Source of the DNA: Pseudocolwellia sp048296855
Lineage (GTDB): Bacteria; Pseudomonadota; Gammaproteobacteria; Enterobacterales; Alteromonadaceae
DNA: 64,000 nucleotides
Reading direction: 5' to 3' (one strand)
Assembly: GCA_048296855.1 (NCBI GenBank)
Contig: CP182631.1
The notes under the pieces were generated by a model, which made no database searches, had not been told where the DNA came from, and worked only from the letters and a program-made list of their open reading frames with translations. Position 1 is the first letter of the stretch. Each line of letters starts with the position of its first letter. Both the position numbers and the translations under genes were made by a program. Shown piece after piece: positions 1-9,461 of this stretch.

Positions 1-311
1 ATGCGTAATTGACAGCTAAGCATGCCATATTCACTACTAGGTACTAGAGCAACAGGAGGTACATACATCCAATTCTTAGTAATAATTCGTACAAACTCAT
101 GTTGTTCATATTGTTTTTTATTCTGACCAAACCAAGTATTTGAAGAAAAAGGAAAACTAATATCAACCTTGCTTGGGGTTACTGCAATATTGGTATTAGG
201 TAAATTAAGAGTTAGTTGTAGATCTTCTAATATAAAGCGATGTGTAATACATCGATTAAAGTCAGGGCCTCCCACAAAACCACGCCAACAGTCTTTTAAC
301 AGCTGAAGCAT
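1..311 (-). CDS. Partial tandem paralog, putative immunity-like protein (copy 4)
   Basis: This is the N-terminal part (about 103 residues) of a fourth copy of the family encoded at 311-2741; the rest lies beyond the left edge. It starts at ATG 311-309, sharing one base with the TAA stop of the preceding copy, the same junction seen between the other copies. The N-terminus keeps the family pattern (RGFVGGPDFNRCITHRFIL, later NWMYVP and GMLSCQLRI). No signal peptide or membrane segment is visible, so a cytoplasmic protein is expected. I do not recognise the family. Its position behind a hydrolase gene suggests immunity, which is inference. Confidence 0.75.
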   Translation of the reverse strand, partial: MLQLLKDCWRGFVGGPDFNRCITHRFILEDLQLTLNLPNTNIAVTPSKVDISFPFSSNTWFGQNKKQYEQHEFVRIITKNWMYVPPVALVPSSEYGMLSCQLR

Positions 312-1215
312 TAACTATTCTTAACTGAATTATCAACAAGTAAGTTATCTTGTTCATCTGGTATATCCGATAAGGTGATGGATTCCATAATGCGTTCTTG
401 TGAGGCTAAAGCATGTTTCGACCATTTTTTATGTTTATGGGACAAATCAACTCGATATCTAAAATCAACCTCTAAAAAACTATTTTTACTTAATGGTAAA
501 CAATAATAATCATTACGCGACAAACGGTTATTACGAACTTCTTGATAAAAAATCCAATCATGTTTATTAATTTTTTTTATAAAAGCAGGAGGAATAGATG
601 GCTTCCCTCTATTTTCAATCCATCCTGCAATTTCTTCTTCTAATCTATCTGGCGACCAAGGTCTATATTTTTTACTTGACTGCTCTGTAATTTCTTGACG
701 AATTTTAGTGTTTTTTCCATTGGGTCCATTATGAAAATCATCATATTCTTGTATAACAAAGTCAGCTAAAGCTTGCTTATCTAGTACGTTAATTTTGTCA
801 GTTTGTTTAATACGCAGTTGACAACTCAACATACCGTATTCACTGCTAGGTAAAAGGTTAACAACAGGTAAATACATCCAATTTTTTGTGAGCATATGTA
901 CATATATATGTTGGTCATAAGATTCTTCAACATGATGTTGAAACCAAGTTTTAGATGTGTGAGGAAAATTTATATCCTCTTTGCTTGATTCAACGAAAAG
1001 ATTACCATCTGGGATACTCACACTTAACAGTTTATTTTCTAATATAAAGCGATGCGTAATACACCGATTAAAGTATGGCCCTCCCACAAAACCACGCCAA
1101 CAGTCTTTTAACAGCTGAAGCATTAACTATTCTTAACTGAATTATCAACAAGTAAGTTATCTTGTTCATCTGGTATATCCGATAAGGTGATGGATTCCAT
1201 AATGCGTTCTTGTGA
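268..1215. repeat. Long direct repeats at paralog junctions (812-base period)
   Basis: Bases about 268-403 and 1080-1215 appear identical by eye over roughly 135 bases. Each covers the start of one paralog, the one-base gene junction and the 3' end of the next gene. A close third version lies at about 1889-2025. The period equals one gene length, as expected from tandem duplication of a whole gene unit with later conversion of the ends. Confidence 0.85.
311..1123 (-). CDS. Tandem paralog, putative immunity-like protein (copy 3)
   Basis: A 270-residue soluble protein of a family I cannot name. It shares with its neighbours an N-terminal RGFVGGP..NRCITHRFIL block, a central GMLSCQLRIKQTDKINVLDK block and a C-terminal block (WSKHALASQERIMESITL) that is almost identical in all complete copies. 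Residues 1-100 are the most divergent of the three complete copies, while the segment from about residue 135 to the end matches the copy at 1932-2741 closely. Start ATG 1123-1121 overlaps the previous stop by one base, implying translational coupling in one operon. No catalytic motif is visible. Tandem, diverging copies behind a hydrolase gene fit immunity proteins, but that is inferred. Confidence 0.8.
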   Translation of the reverse strand: MLQLLKDCWRGFVGGPYFNRCITHRFILENKLLSVSIPDGNLFVESSKEDINFPHTSKTWFQHHVEESYDQHIYVHMLTKNWMYLPVVNLLPSSEYGMLSCQLRIKQTDKINVLDKQALADFVIQEYDDFHNGPNGKNTKIRQEITEQSSKKYRPWSPDRLEEEIAGWIENRGKPSIPPAFIKKINKHDWIFYQEVRNNRLSRNDYYCLPLSKNSFLEVDFRYRVDLSHKHKKWSKHALASQERIMESITLSDIPDEQDNLLVDNSVKNS

Positions 1216-1932
1216 CGCTAAAGCATGTTTCGACCATTTTTTATGTTTATCAGAACGGTCAACACTATGGTTAAATTTCACTTCTAAAAAACTGGTTTCA
1301 CTTAACGGTAAACAGTAAAAGTCATGGCGTGATAAACTATTACTGCGGATTTCCTGATAAAATACCCAATCAGTTTGATTGAAGCTTTTGATAATACCAT
1401 CAGGAATCGGAGGGTTACCATAAGCTTCAATATAACCGACAATTTCTTCTTCTATTTCCTCATATGTCCAAGAAACTGAACTCTTAGCAAAACGTTCTTT
1501 AGTAGTTTTTCTTAATTCAACATTTTTTCCTTCTGGTCTATTATGATAATCTTCATATTCTTGAATCAAAAAGTTAGCTAAAGCTTGTTTATCTAATACA
1601 TTGATTTTATCCGTCTGTTTAATACGTAATTGACAACTCAACATACCAAATTCATCACCTGAAATAATCGAGATAACAGGTACATACATCCAGTTTTCAG
1701 TCACAATACGCACAAATTTATGCTGTTCATATATTTTGGCATTTTGCTCAAACCAACTAGTTGAAGTATGCGGAAAACTAACATCTATTTTATTAGGCAC
1801 TGCTGCAACATTACTGTCTGGCAGTTTAAGAGTTAATTGCTTATCGCCTAAAATAAATCGGTGCGTAATACACCTATTGAAGTCTGGCCCTCCCACAAAA
1901 CCACGCCAAAAATCTTTTAACAAATGAAGCAT
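1123..1932 (-). CDS. Tandem paralog, putative immunity-like protein (copy 2)
   Basis: A 269-residue paralog. Its N-terminal half is nearly the same as that of the copy at 1932-2741 (shared GDKQLTL, SFPHTSTSWFEQNAK and EQHKFVRIVTENWMYVPVI), but residues about 140-185 differ sharply from both neighbours before the sequence rejoins the common C-terminus. This mosaic pattern suggests recombination between copies. It overlaps the neighbouring genes by one base at each end. There is no signal peptide, transmembrane helix or lipobox. Function is unknown; an immunity role is inferred from gene order only. Confidence 0.8.
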   Translation of the reverse strand: MLHLLKDFWRGFVGGPDFNRCITHRFILGDKQLTLKLPDSNVAAVPNKIDVSFPHTSTSWFEQNAKIYEQHKFVRIVTENWMYVPVISIISGDEFGMLSCQLRIKQTDKINVLDKQALANFLIQEYEDYHNRPEGKNVELRKTTKERFAKSSVSWTYEEIEEEIVGYIEAYGNPPIPDGIIKSFNQTDWVFYQEIRSNSLSRHDFYCLPLSETSFLEVKFNHSVDRSDKHKKWSKHALASQERIMESITLSDIPDEQDNLLVDNSVKNS

Positions 1933-2741
1933 TAACTATTCTTAACTGAATTAACAACAAGTAAATTATCTTGTTCATCGGGTATATCCGATAAGGTGAT
2001 GGATTCCATAATGCGTTCTTGTGAAGCTAAAGCATGTTTCGACCATTTTTTATGTTTATCAGAACGATCTACTCGGTGTCTAAAATCAACCTCTAAAAAG
2101 CTATTCTCACTTAACGGTAAACAATAATAATCATTACGCGACAAACGGTTATTACGAACTTCTTGATAAAATACCCAATCGATTTGATTAAAGCTTTTAA
2201 TATAAGCTGCAGGAATCGGTGGCATCCCCCTATTTTCAATCCAACCTTTAATTTCTTCCTCTAATGCTTCTGCTTCAAATGGCCTAAACATTTTACTTGA
2301 CTGCTCTATAATTTCTTGACGAATTTTGGTGTTTTTCCCATCAGACCTATTATGATAATCTTCATATTCTTTAATCAAAAAGTTAGCTAAAACTTGTTTA
2401 TCTAATACATTTATTTTATCCGTCTGTTTAATACGTAATTGACAACTCAACATACCAAATTCATCACCTGGAATAATCGAGATAACAGGTACATACATCC
2501 AGTTTTCAGTCACGATACGCACAAATTTATGCTGTTCATATGTTTTGGCATTTTGCTCAAACCAACTAGTTGAAGTATGCGGAAAACTAACATCTACTTT
2601 ATTGGGAACCGCCATAACATTACTGTCTGGTAATTGAAGTGTTAATTGTTTATCCCCCAAAATAAAGTGATGTGTAATGCATCGATTAAAATCAGGCCCG
2701 CCCACAAAACCACGACAAAAGCCTTTTATTAAGTGCATCAT
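1932..2741 (-). CDS. Tandem paralog, putative immunity-like protein (copy 1)
   Basis: The first of the tandem copies, 269 residues, directly after the hydrolase gene and overlapping its 3' end by four bases (the ATGA type of overlap), so the two are almost certainly co-translated. The N-terminus begins MMHLIKGFCRGFVGGP. The rest follows the family: conserved tryptophans, the GMLSCQLRI block, LSRNDYYCLPLS and the fixed C-terminal tail. It looks like a cytoplasmic protein. Family not recognised. The tight coupling to the hydrolase is the best evidence for a toxin-immunity relation; a structural or accessory role cannot be excluded. Confidence 0.82.
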   Translation of the reverse strand: MMHLIKGFCRGFVGGPDFNRCITHHFILGDKQLTLQLPDSNVMAVPNKVDVSFPHTSTSWFEQNAKTYEQHKFVRIVTENWMYVPVISIIPGDEFGMLSCQLRIKQTDKINVLDKQVLANFLIKEYEDYHNRSDGKNTKIRQEIIEQSSKMFRPFEAEALEEEIKGWIENRGMPPIPAAYIKSFNQIDWVFYQEVRNNRLSRNDYYCLPLSENSFLEVDFRHRVDRSDKHKKWSKHALASQERIMESITLSDIPDEQDNLLVVNSVKNS

Positions 2742-3925
2742 ATTCGACTATCACCTTTAGGTAGTGTATTAATAAATTTTCTTACTTTAGTTGCCGCAGG
2801 AATATTACCCAATAACTGCAATTGGTCTGCGTAGGAATTTAACCCTAAAAACGGTAACGTATGAGGGCTAATGCCAGGATCTGCTACTAGGTATTTGCCA
2901 AATTTCATTGACCGTACCAAACTACTTGATGAAAGGTCGTTCGCACCTGCAATATTAGGTACTAAATCAAAGGGATTATTGCGTACTGAATGAATTTTCA
3001 TCTTCATTCCATTCGCTATTTTTTTTAAGTGTGTCAGATTAGCCCCTGAGCCGTGTATTGCTACTTCTTGTGTTGTTAACGGTTTTCCATAATAAATCCG
3101 ATAATGTTCTAACGCTGCACAAAATATAATGGCGCCTTGACTATGTACCAACCATTTAACTTTTTTGCCTTGCTGACTATTTTGAGCTAAAATCGCGGCC
3201 AAATGCTGCGCATTATGAGATTTCTTCCCTTGCCGTTTATCAAAAGCACATTCTGCTAAATCTAAACATAAATTATCAGTAGGATTATGAAACAATGTAT
3301 AGGCTTTTATGCCATCACTTTGGTAAGCGGCATCTAAATGCGTGCCCATTAACCATGCCGCTTTATCTAATTCATTAAGCATTCCATTAACAGCAGCATG
3401 ACTTGTATTAACTTGAGACGTTGGTGAAGGGTTTCTTTCCCATGCTCCTTCTAATGCTTTAAGTCCATCTTTATCCATGGCTTTATCATAAGTTGCAGAT
3501 GTTAATCTATCGACTTCATACAGCATAGTACGCTCTGCTGAAAAGTTATTCTTCGGACCACTAAGTTGTCTATCAAATAACACATCCTCAATATCTATTT
3601 TATTAGATGATAAGGAATACCTAATCAAATAATGATAACTACGAAATGGATATTGAGTACGCCATAAACGTTTTAGAGGGTTACGACTGTGTTTTAATGA
3701 ATTTTTAGCATTAGGGTGTGCACAAATGTACTTAATTTCTTTTTCTACCATTTGTTGGTCAAAATCATTTAATTGCGACAGCATAGCTAGAGCTTGACAG
3801 GTAAAATTGACTTTATTAAATGGGAAGTTTTGACTTAAATTTACACCGTATTTCTTACAAGAAATAGTATCTAATGCCATAAGTGATTGTGCGTTGATAT
3901 TCGTGTCGAGCTTAGTCCAAGACAT
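2738..3925 (-). CDS. Putative alpha/beta-hydrolase (lipase-like) toxin or effector
   Basis: A 395-residue protein. Residues about 255-270 carry a nucleophile elbow (WLVHSQGA) with Ser262. Asp320 in FDLVP and His355 in SPHTLPF follow in the order and spacing of an alpha/beta-hydrolase triad, so a lipase or esterase activity is likely. Residues about 55-125 hold a separate small domain, rich in basic and aromatic residues, ending in an IDIEDVLFDRQL-like strand. It reminds me of RelE/ParE-fold toxins, but weakly. There is no signal peptide, as is usual for type VI effectors. It is the first gene of an operon with four or more paralogous genes behind it. No VgrG, PAAR or Hcp gene is in view, so the secretion route is unknown. 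Confidence 0.7.
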   Translation of the reverse strand: MSWTKLDTNINAQSLMALDTISCKKYGVNLSQNFPFNKVNFTCQALAMLSQLNDFDQQMVEKEIKYICAHPNAKNSLKHSRNPLKRLWRTQYPFRSYHYLIRYSLSSNKIDIEDVLFDRQLSGPKNNFSAERTMLYEVDRLTSATYDKAMDKDGLKALEGAWERNPSPTSQVNTSHAAVNGMLNELDKAAWLMGTHLDAAYQSDGIKAYTLFHNPTDNLCLDLAECAFDKRQGKKSHNAQHLAAILAQNSQQGKKVKWLVHSQGAIIFCAALEHYRIYYGKPLTTQEVAIHGSGANLTHLKKIANGMKMKIHSVRNNPFDLVPNIAGANDLSSSSLVRSMKFGKYLVADPGISPHTLPFLGLNSYADQLQLLGNIPAATKVRKFINTLPKGDSRI

Positions 3926-4183
3926 AGTAATTTCCTTTTAAATTGATTCCATTGCCGATAGGGTAATATTTATGTTATTTAATGTAAAGAATAAGACCCT
4001 AGCCGTTTCGTTCAAATGCTTTTTATATAATTAATGTTTTTACTCAAAAACTTTCTATCTATCTAAACTTTATGATCCATCTCATGCTAATATAACGCCG
4101 ATTTTCAAACTTTTAACTGTCGGCTTTTAACGACAACTCTAGGTTTGAAACACCACTAAAATCACATATTTTATAGAGATGTT

Positions 4184-7100
4184 ATGAGCAAGAATACAAG
4201 CCTTTTCAATCCCGTATTAGCGAAAAGAAAAGGAAAAAATGCAGATAAAAAAACATGGACGAACTTACAAGGCAGTAGCTCAAGTTTAGCGATATACCAC
4301 GGTGCATGTAATGCCGAGTCGCCTGTTTTACTGTTAACTCATGACACGCCATCAGCCATAAGAATTGAACAAGAGCTAAAAAGCTTAAATACAAGTAAAG
4401 CCTTATCCATTTGCTTATTTCCTGATTGGGAAACGCTACCTTACGATACGTTTTCTCCACATCAAGACATTATTTCTCAACGCCTTGCGACTTTGTATCA
4501 ACTTTCACGAATGGAAAGAGGTGTTGTAATCGTACCCGTGTGTACCTTGCTGCAACGTATTTCACCTAAAAAGTATCTTGATTTAAACAGCTTAATTATC
4601 AAAAAAGGTGATAGAAAAGATCTTCACCAACTTAGGCGAGAACTTGAAGCAAGTGGTTATCGCGCAGTAGACCAAGTAATGGAACATGGTGAATTTTGTG
4701 CCCGCGGGGCCATTATTGATTTATTCCCTATGGGAAGTAAAACACCGTTTAGATTAGATTTTTTTGATGATGAAATAGATGAAATTCGTTTATTTGATCC
4801 TGAAAGCCAACGCTCTAGCGACAAAGTTGACGGTATAGATTTATTACCTGCGCACGAATTTCCAACAGATAAAGACGGTATTAACTTATTTAGAAGCCAA
4901 TACCGCGAAATGTTTACGGGCAATATTCCTAAAGACTCAGTTTATCACCAAGTAAGTAACGGTATTTTACCTGCCGGTATTGAGTATTATCTACCACTAT
5001 TTTTTGATGAAACAAATACCTTGTGTGATTATTTATCTGAAAATACCTTAGTAATTATTTCTGGTGATATAGATAAAGCACAAACACAGTTTTGGACCGA
5101 TGCTCAATATAGATACGAAGACCGAAAATACAATACATCACGCCCATTACTTGCACCTGAAAAACTTTTTTTAAATAGTGAAGAACTTTATAGCGCGATA
5201 AAACCTTACGATAGAATAGTTTTACAAGCTCAAAATACAGAGCTACAAACTGACGATACAGCAAATGAAGAGTCAACCAGCAAAGCAGGTACTATTCATT
5301 TCGACGTAAATACACTACCTGACTTAACCGTAGATCATAAACTAAAACAGCCTTTTGAGTTGCTCAGTCAATTCATGAAAAACAAAGAGTCTCCCGGTAA
5401 AATTTTATTTGTTGCTGAAAGCCAAGGCCGCCGAGAAAGTGTTTTAGAATTATTACAACGCAATAATATAAAACCGAAAACATTTACAAATATCGACGCC
5501 TTTATTGAAAGCAACGACGTTATTGGTATTACCGTAAATGCCTTAACCCATGGTTTTATCTTTCAAAGTAAAGGCGTTGCGAAAAAGAATGCAATCGCCC
5601 TCATTACCGAGTCAGAATTACTTGGCGACAGGGTTCAACAAACACGCCGTAGAAATAAACAAAAAGATATTCAAGCTGACGCTTTATTTAAAAACTTAGC
5701 AGAACTATCAATCGGCCAACCTGTTGTGCATATCGACCATGGTATTGGTCGCTACTCTGGCTTAGAAACATTAGAAACAGGCGGCATGACCACCGAATTT
5801 TTAATGTTAACTTATGCTAACGAATCAAAGCTTTACGTACCTGTTGGCTCGCTACATTTAATTAGTCGTTACTCAGGCACCGATGCCGAACATGCTCCTT
5901 TACATAAATTAGGCACCGACAGTTGGAGCAAAGCCAAGAAAAAAGCCATTGAAAAAGTTAAAGACGTTGCCGCTGAATTATTAGATATTTATGCTAAACG
6001 TGCCACCAATCACGGCTATACCTTTAAACGCGACAAAGATGAATATCGCGCTTTTGCTGACAGCTTCGGCTTTGAAGAAACTCATGACCAAGAGCAGGCA
6101 ATTAATGCCGTAATTAGCGATATGCTTTCACCTAAAACCATGGACCGTTTAGTGTGTGGTGATGTTGGTTTTGGTAAAACAGAAGTCGCCATGCGCGCCG
6201 CTTTTATCGCAGTTAACGATGGAAAACAAACAGCGATCCTTGTTCCAACTACCCTGCTTGCACAACAACATTACGAAAACTTTAGAGACCGTTTTGCTAA
6301 TTGGCCTGTATCTATTGAAGTATTATCACGCTTTAAAACCGCGAAAGAACAAAATGCCGTAATAGCTAAAGTAGAGTCTGGTGAAATTGATATTTTAATT
6401 GGTACTCATAAACTTTTACAAAACAGCATAAAATATAAAGATTTAGGTTTATTAATTGTTGATGAAGAACATCGCTTTGGCGTTAAACAAAAAGAAAAAA
6501 TTAAACAACTGCGTAGCAATGTTGATATTTTAACATTAACCGCAACCCCTATTCCTAGAACATTAAATATGGCTATGGGCGGCATGCGCGATTTATCAAT
6601 TATTGCTACACCACCAGCCAAACGTTTAGCCGTAAAAACCTTTGTAAGACAAAGAGACGATGCGCTGATTCGTGAATCAATACTGCGCGAGACTGTACGT
6701 GGTGGCCAAGTTTACTTTTTACATAACAACGTAGACACCATAGAAAAAACCGCAGCAGACATTCAAATTTTAGTACCTGAAGCACGTATTATTGTTGCTC
6801 ATGGCCAAATGGGAGAGCGAGACTTAGAACGTGTAATGAGCGACTTTTATCATCAACGTTATAACGTGCTTTTATGTACCACTATTATTGAAACAGGTAT
6901 CGATGTACCTAGCGCAAACACCATTATTATGGACCGAGCCGACCGTTTAGGCTTAGCTCAGCTACATCAACTTAGAGGCCGCGTAGGTCGTTCGCATCAC
7001 CAAGCTTATGCTTATTTATTAACGCCTCATGAAAAAGCCATGACCAAAGATGCCAAAAAGCGATTAGACGCTATTGCTTCGCTTGAAGATTTAGGTGCCG

Positions 7101-7708
7101 GTTTTACCTTAGCCACACACGATCTAGAAATACGTGGTGCCGGAGAATTATTAGGTGAAGATCAAAGTGGTTCAATGAGCCAAATAGGCTTTAGCTTATA
7201 TATGGAAATGCTTGACCAAGCAGTCGCTTCATTAAAAGACGGTAAAGAATTATCGTTAGACCAAGTGATGCGCAATCAAACAGAAATTGAGCTACGAGTT
7301 CCCGCTTTATTACCTGACGATTATATTTTTGATATAAGTTTACGCTTAAGTATTTATAAACGTATTGCCAGCTGTAAGAACAAACAAGACTTAGATGATA
7401 TTCAGATTGAACTTATCGATCGCTTTGGCTTATTACCACAACCAGCTAAAAACCTTGTTCATGTAGCTAAACTTCGTCTTAAAGCACAAAAAATTGGTAT
7501 TTCAAGAATCGAAGCCCATGACTCAGGCGGTTCAATTGAATTTAGCGACGATACTAAAGTTGACCCCATGCAAATTATTAAACTTATTCAGCAAAAAAAT
7601 ACTATTTATAAAATGGACGGTGCTAATAAACTTAAATTTATTCAAAAAACTGAAGACAGCAAATCTCGGTTTATATTAATAGCCTCTATTTTAAATGAGT
7701 TAGCTTAG
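4184..7708 (+). CDS. mfd: Transcription-repair coupling factor Mfd
   Basis: 1174 residues, about the usual Mfd length. It removes RNA polymerase stalled at DNA lesions and recruits UvrA. The N-terminal UvrB-homology module is followed by the RNA polymerase-interaction region (PVVHIDHGIGRYSGLETL), then the helicase motifs: Walker A GDVGFGKTEVAMRAA, DEEH box (VDEEHRFGVKQ), TATPIPRTLNMA, and motif VI QLRGRVGRS. The C-terminal TRCF domain contains the GAGELLGEDQSG stretch. The start ATG at 4184 has only a weak upstream GAG. csiV follows after 110 bases, a neighbour often found next to mfd in related bacteria. Nothing is odd about it. Confidence 0.98.
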   Translation: MSKNTSLFNPVLAKRKGKNADKKTWTNLQGSSSSLAIYHGACNAESPVLLLTHDTPSAIRIEQELKSLNTSKALSICLFPDWETLPYDTFSPHQDIISQRLATLYQLSRMERGVVIVPVCTLLQRISPKKYLDLNSLIIKKGDRKDLHQLRRELEASGYRAVDQVMEHGEFCARGAIIDLFPMGSKTPFRLDFFDDEIDEIRLFDPESQRSSDKVDGIDLLPAHEFPTDKDGINLFRSQYREMFTGNIPKDSVYHQVSNGILPAGIEYYLPLFFDETNTLCDYLSENTLVIISGDIDKAQTQFWTDAQYRYEDRKYNTSRPLLAPEKLFLNSEELYSAIKPYDRIVLQAQNTELQTDDTANEESTSKAGTIHFDVNTLPDLTVDHKLKQPFELLSQFMKNKESPGKILFVAESQGRRESVLELLQRNNIKPKTFTNIDAFIESNDVIGITVNALTHGFIFQSKGVAKKNAIALITESELLGDRVQQTRRRNKQKDIQADALFKNLAELSIGQPVVHIDHGIGRYSGLETLETGGMTTEFLMLTYANESKLYVPVGSLHLISRYSGTDAEHAPLHKLGTDSWSKAKKKAIEKVKDVAAELLDIYAKRATNHGYTFKRDKDEYRAFADSFGFEETHDQEQAINAVISDMLSPKTMDRLVCGDVGFGKTEVAMRAAFIAVNDGKQTAILVPTTLLAQQHYENFRDRFANWPVSIEVLSRFKTAKEQNAVIAKVESGEIDILIGTHKLLQNSIKYKDLGLLIVDEEHRFGVKQKEKIKQLRSNVDILTLTATPIPRTLNMAMGGMRDLSIIATPPAKRLAVKTFVRQRDDALIRESILRETVRGGQVYFLHNNVDTIEKTAADIQILVPEARIIVAHGQMGERDLERVMSDFYHQRYNVLLCTTIIETGIDVPSANTIIMDRADRLGLAQLHQLRGRVGRSHHQAYAYLLTPHEKAMTKDAKKRLDAIASLEDLGAGFTLATHDLEIRGAGELLGEDQSGSMSQIGFSLYMEMLDQAVASLKDGKELSLDQVMRNQTEIELRVPALLPDDYIFDISLRLSIYKRIASCKNKQDLDDIQIELIDRFGLLPQPAKNLVHVAKLRLKAQKIGISRIEAHDSGGSIEFSDDTKVDPMQIIKLIQQKNTIYKMDGANKLKFIQKTEDSKSRFILIASILNELA

Positions 7709-7818
7709 GTAAGTTCAATTGTAAACAGAATGTAAATTTATTAGTAACTCTTTACCCTTGAACTTTGGTATTATTGTTAGATAACATAGCTTATAGCGTA
7801 TAAATTAAAGGAAACGAC

Positions 7819-9429
7819 TTGATTAGGAACATACTAAAAACAGCCAGTTTGATAGCATTTCTTCCCACATTAACACTGTCATCAAGTGTTAATGCCGCTA
7901 TTAGCTATTCAAATTCATGGTTTGAAATAGAAGTAATTTTATTTCGCCAAATTGACGATAAAAGCCAATTACAAGAAGTGTTTCCAGAAACAAGTGTTCT
8001 ACCTACACCTGAGCATTTTATCGATCTTTTAGGTCCTTATTTATACCCTAATATCGCTCAATTAAAAAATAGAATACCGAGCTGTACTGAGTTTTCGAAT
8101 CAAAAAACGACTGAATTTACACTTAATCCTGTTGAAATTCAGTATCAAACCTTTGATGAAGTAATGTTAGAAGATATAGCAAATAATTTTTATCTTTTTA
8201 ACAACGCCAATGTTACGAAAGCTCTGAGTGAAATTACCTCATCTGACCCTATAAACAATACAATAATTGAAAATATATCTGACGAAACTCAAGGCGATCG
8301 AACGAACAACGCTATTGATAGTACTCAGTTATTAAGTGAACAAGGTATTATTGAAAAAGATAATGACGGTCAAGCAGCAGTTGAACAAATTGACCATACA
8401 TTATCAACAACAGACAACCTCGTTACATTACAAAAAGAGCTGACAGAACAGGTTATTGAAGGTAATGCTCATCAACAATATACTTTTACTTCGTTTGATG
8501 TGCCGCACGAGTTTTGCATTGTTCCTGAAGCATTTTTTGATGACTACAAAAAAGAACATCCTTACTTTTCCTATAATGACGTACCATTAGAAAGTACTCC
8601 GCTATTATTTTCTGGTGAAGAAGATCTAACAACAGAAAAGCCTTATATAATTAACGAAGCTTCTCTACAACTTCATGATATTGTTAAACAACTTAAACGT
8701 AGTAGAAACTTCAGACCTTTACTTCATATGGGTTGGAGACAAATAACAAAAACCAAGAGTGAAGCAATTCCACTCAAATTATATGCGGGTGAAAACTTAA
8801 TGCAGCCTTATTATAAGGCGCTTGATCACTACCAAAATGCAGTTAAGCAACAACAAAAAAACTTATTATTAGAAGAACAAGCTTTAGTAGCGCAAAGCGT
8901 TGATAACCAAGCTACCAATGATATGTTGATGGACCACGAAGCACTGCAACAACAAATTCTACAAAATAAAATAAGCAATATTTTACAGCAAGCTCAAACC
9001 ACAGAACCAACTATTGATAATGTATTAAATAGCTTAAATACAAGCCCAAACGGCCTTGTTAATCCAATCAGTAATTTGCTTATGAATGGCACAGAAAATT
9101 CGTTTGAGGCGCCACTAATTGAACCACAAAAACCGCCACAAGCATGGACTATAGAGGGTTTCTTAAAAGTAGAAGTCGACCATTATTTGCATATTACCGC
9201 TGACTTTAATGTCATTAACATGTCATTAGCTGAACAAGCCACACAACAGCTTCTATCTAAAGAACCTGTCAAATTAAAGTCTATTCGCTTTGAGCAAAAC
9301 AAACGCGTACGTAGTACAGAAATACACTACTTTGATCATCCATATATGGGGATAATTGTTGAAATTAGACGACATGATCAAATTCCACCTGTTGAAGAAG
9401 AAGCCGAGCAGGCAACAACCTCTCAATAG
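7819..9429 (+). CDS. csiV: CsiV-like peptidoglycan-binding periplasmic protein
   Basis: A 536-residue exported protein with a signal peptide ending near VNAAISYS. The mature N-terminus WFEIEVILFRQ and the C-terminal blocks (RNFRPLLHMGWRQ, GFLKVEVDHYLHI, SIRFEQNKRVRSTEIHYFDHP) are typical of the CsiV family, which in Vibrio binds peptidoglycan and supports PBP1A/LpoA. It is about twice the length I remember for Vibrio CsiV; the extra length is acidic and Gln/Asn-rich sequence at about residues 130-210 and 340-420. The start is TTG at 7819, chosen because AAAGGA stands at a good distance and the signal peptide begins there. It lies downstream of mfd and may share its transcript. Confidence 0.85.
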   Translation: MIRNILKTASLIAFLPTLTLSSSVNAAISYSNSWFEIEVILFRQIDDKSQLQEVFPETSVLPTPEHFIDLLGPYLYPNIAQLKNRIPSCTEFSNQKTTEFTLNPVEIQYQTFDEVMLEDIANNFYLFNNANVTKALSEITSSDPINNTIIENISDETQGDRTNNAIDSTQLLSEQGIIEKDNDGQAAVEQIDHTLSTTDNLVTLQKELTEQVIEGNAHQQYTFTSFDVPHEFCIVPEAFFDDYKKEHPYFSYNDVPLESTPLLFSGEEDLTTEKPYIINEASLQLHDIVKQLKRSRNFRPLLHMGWRQITKTKSEAIPLKLYAGENLMQPYYKALDHYQNAVKQQQKNLLLEEQALVAQSVDNQATNDMLMDHEALQQQILQNKISNILQQAQTTEPTIDNVLNSLNTSPNGLVNPISNLLMNGTENSFEAPLIEPQKPPQAWTIEGFLKVEVDHYLHITADFNVINMSLAEQATQQLLSKEPVKLKSIRFEQNKRVRSTEIHYFDHPYMGIIVEIRRHDQIPPVEEEAEQATTSQ

Positions 9430-9461
9430 TTTCAACCTAAAGCAATAAAGAGTAATAAATA

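Noticed and set aside
1736..1927. Plus-strand frame inside the tandem paralog array
   Set aside because: It is antisense to a well-supported gene with repeated family homologs, and has no ribosome-binding site or recognisable product.
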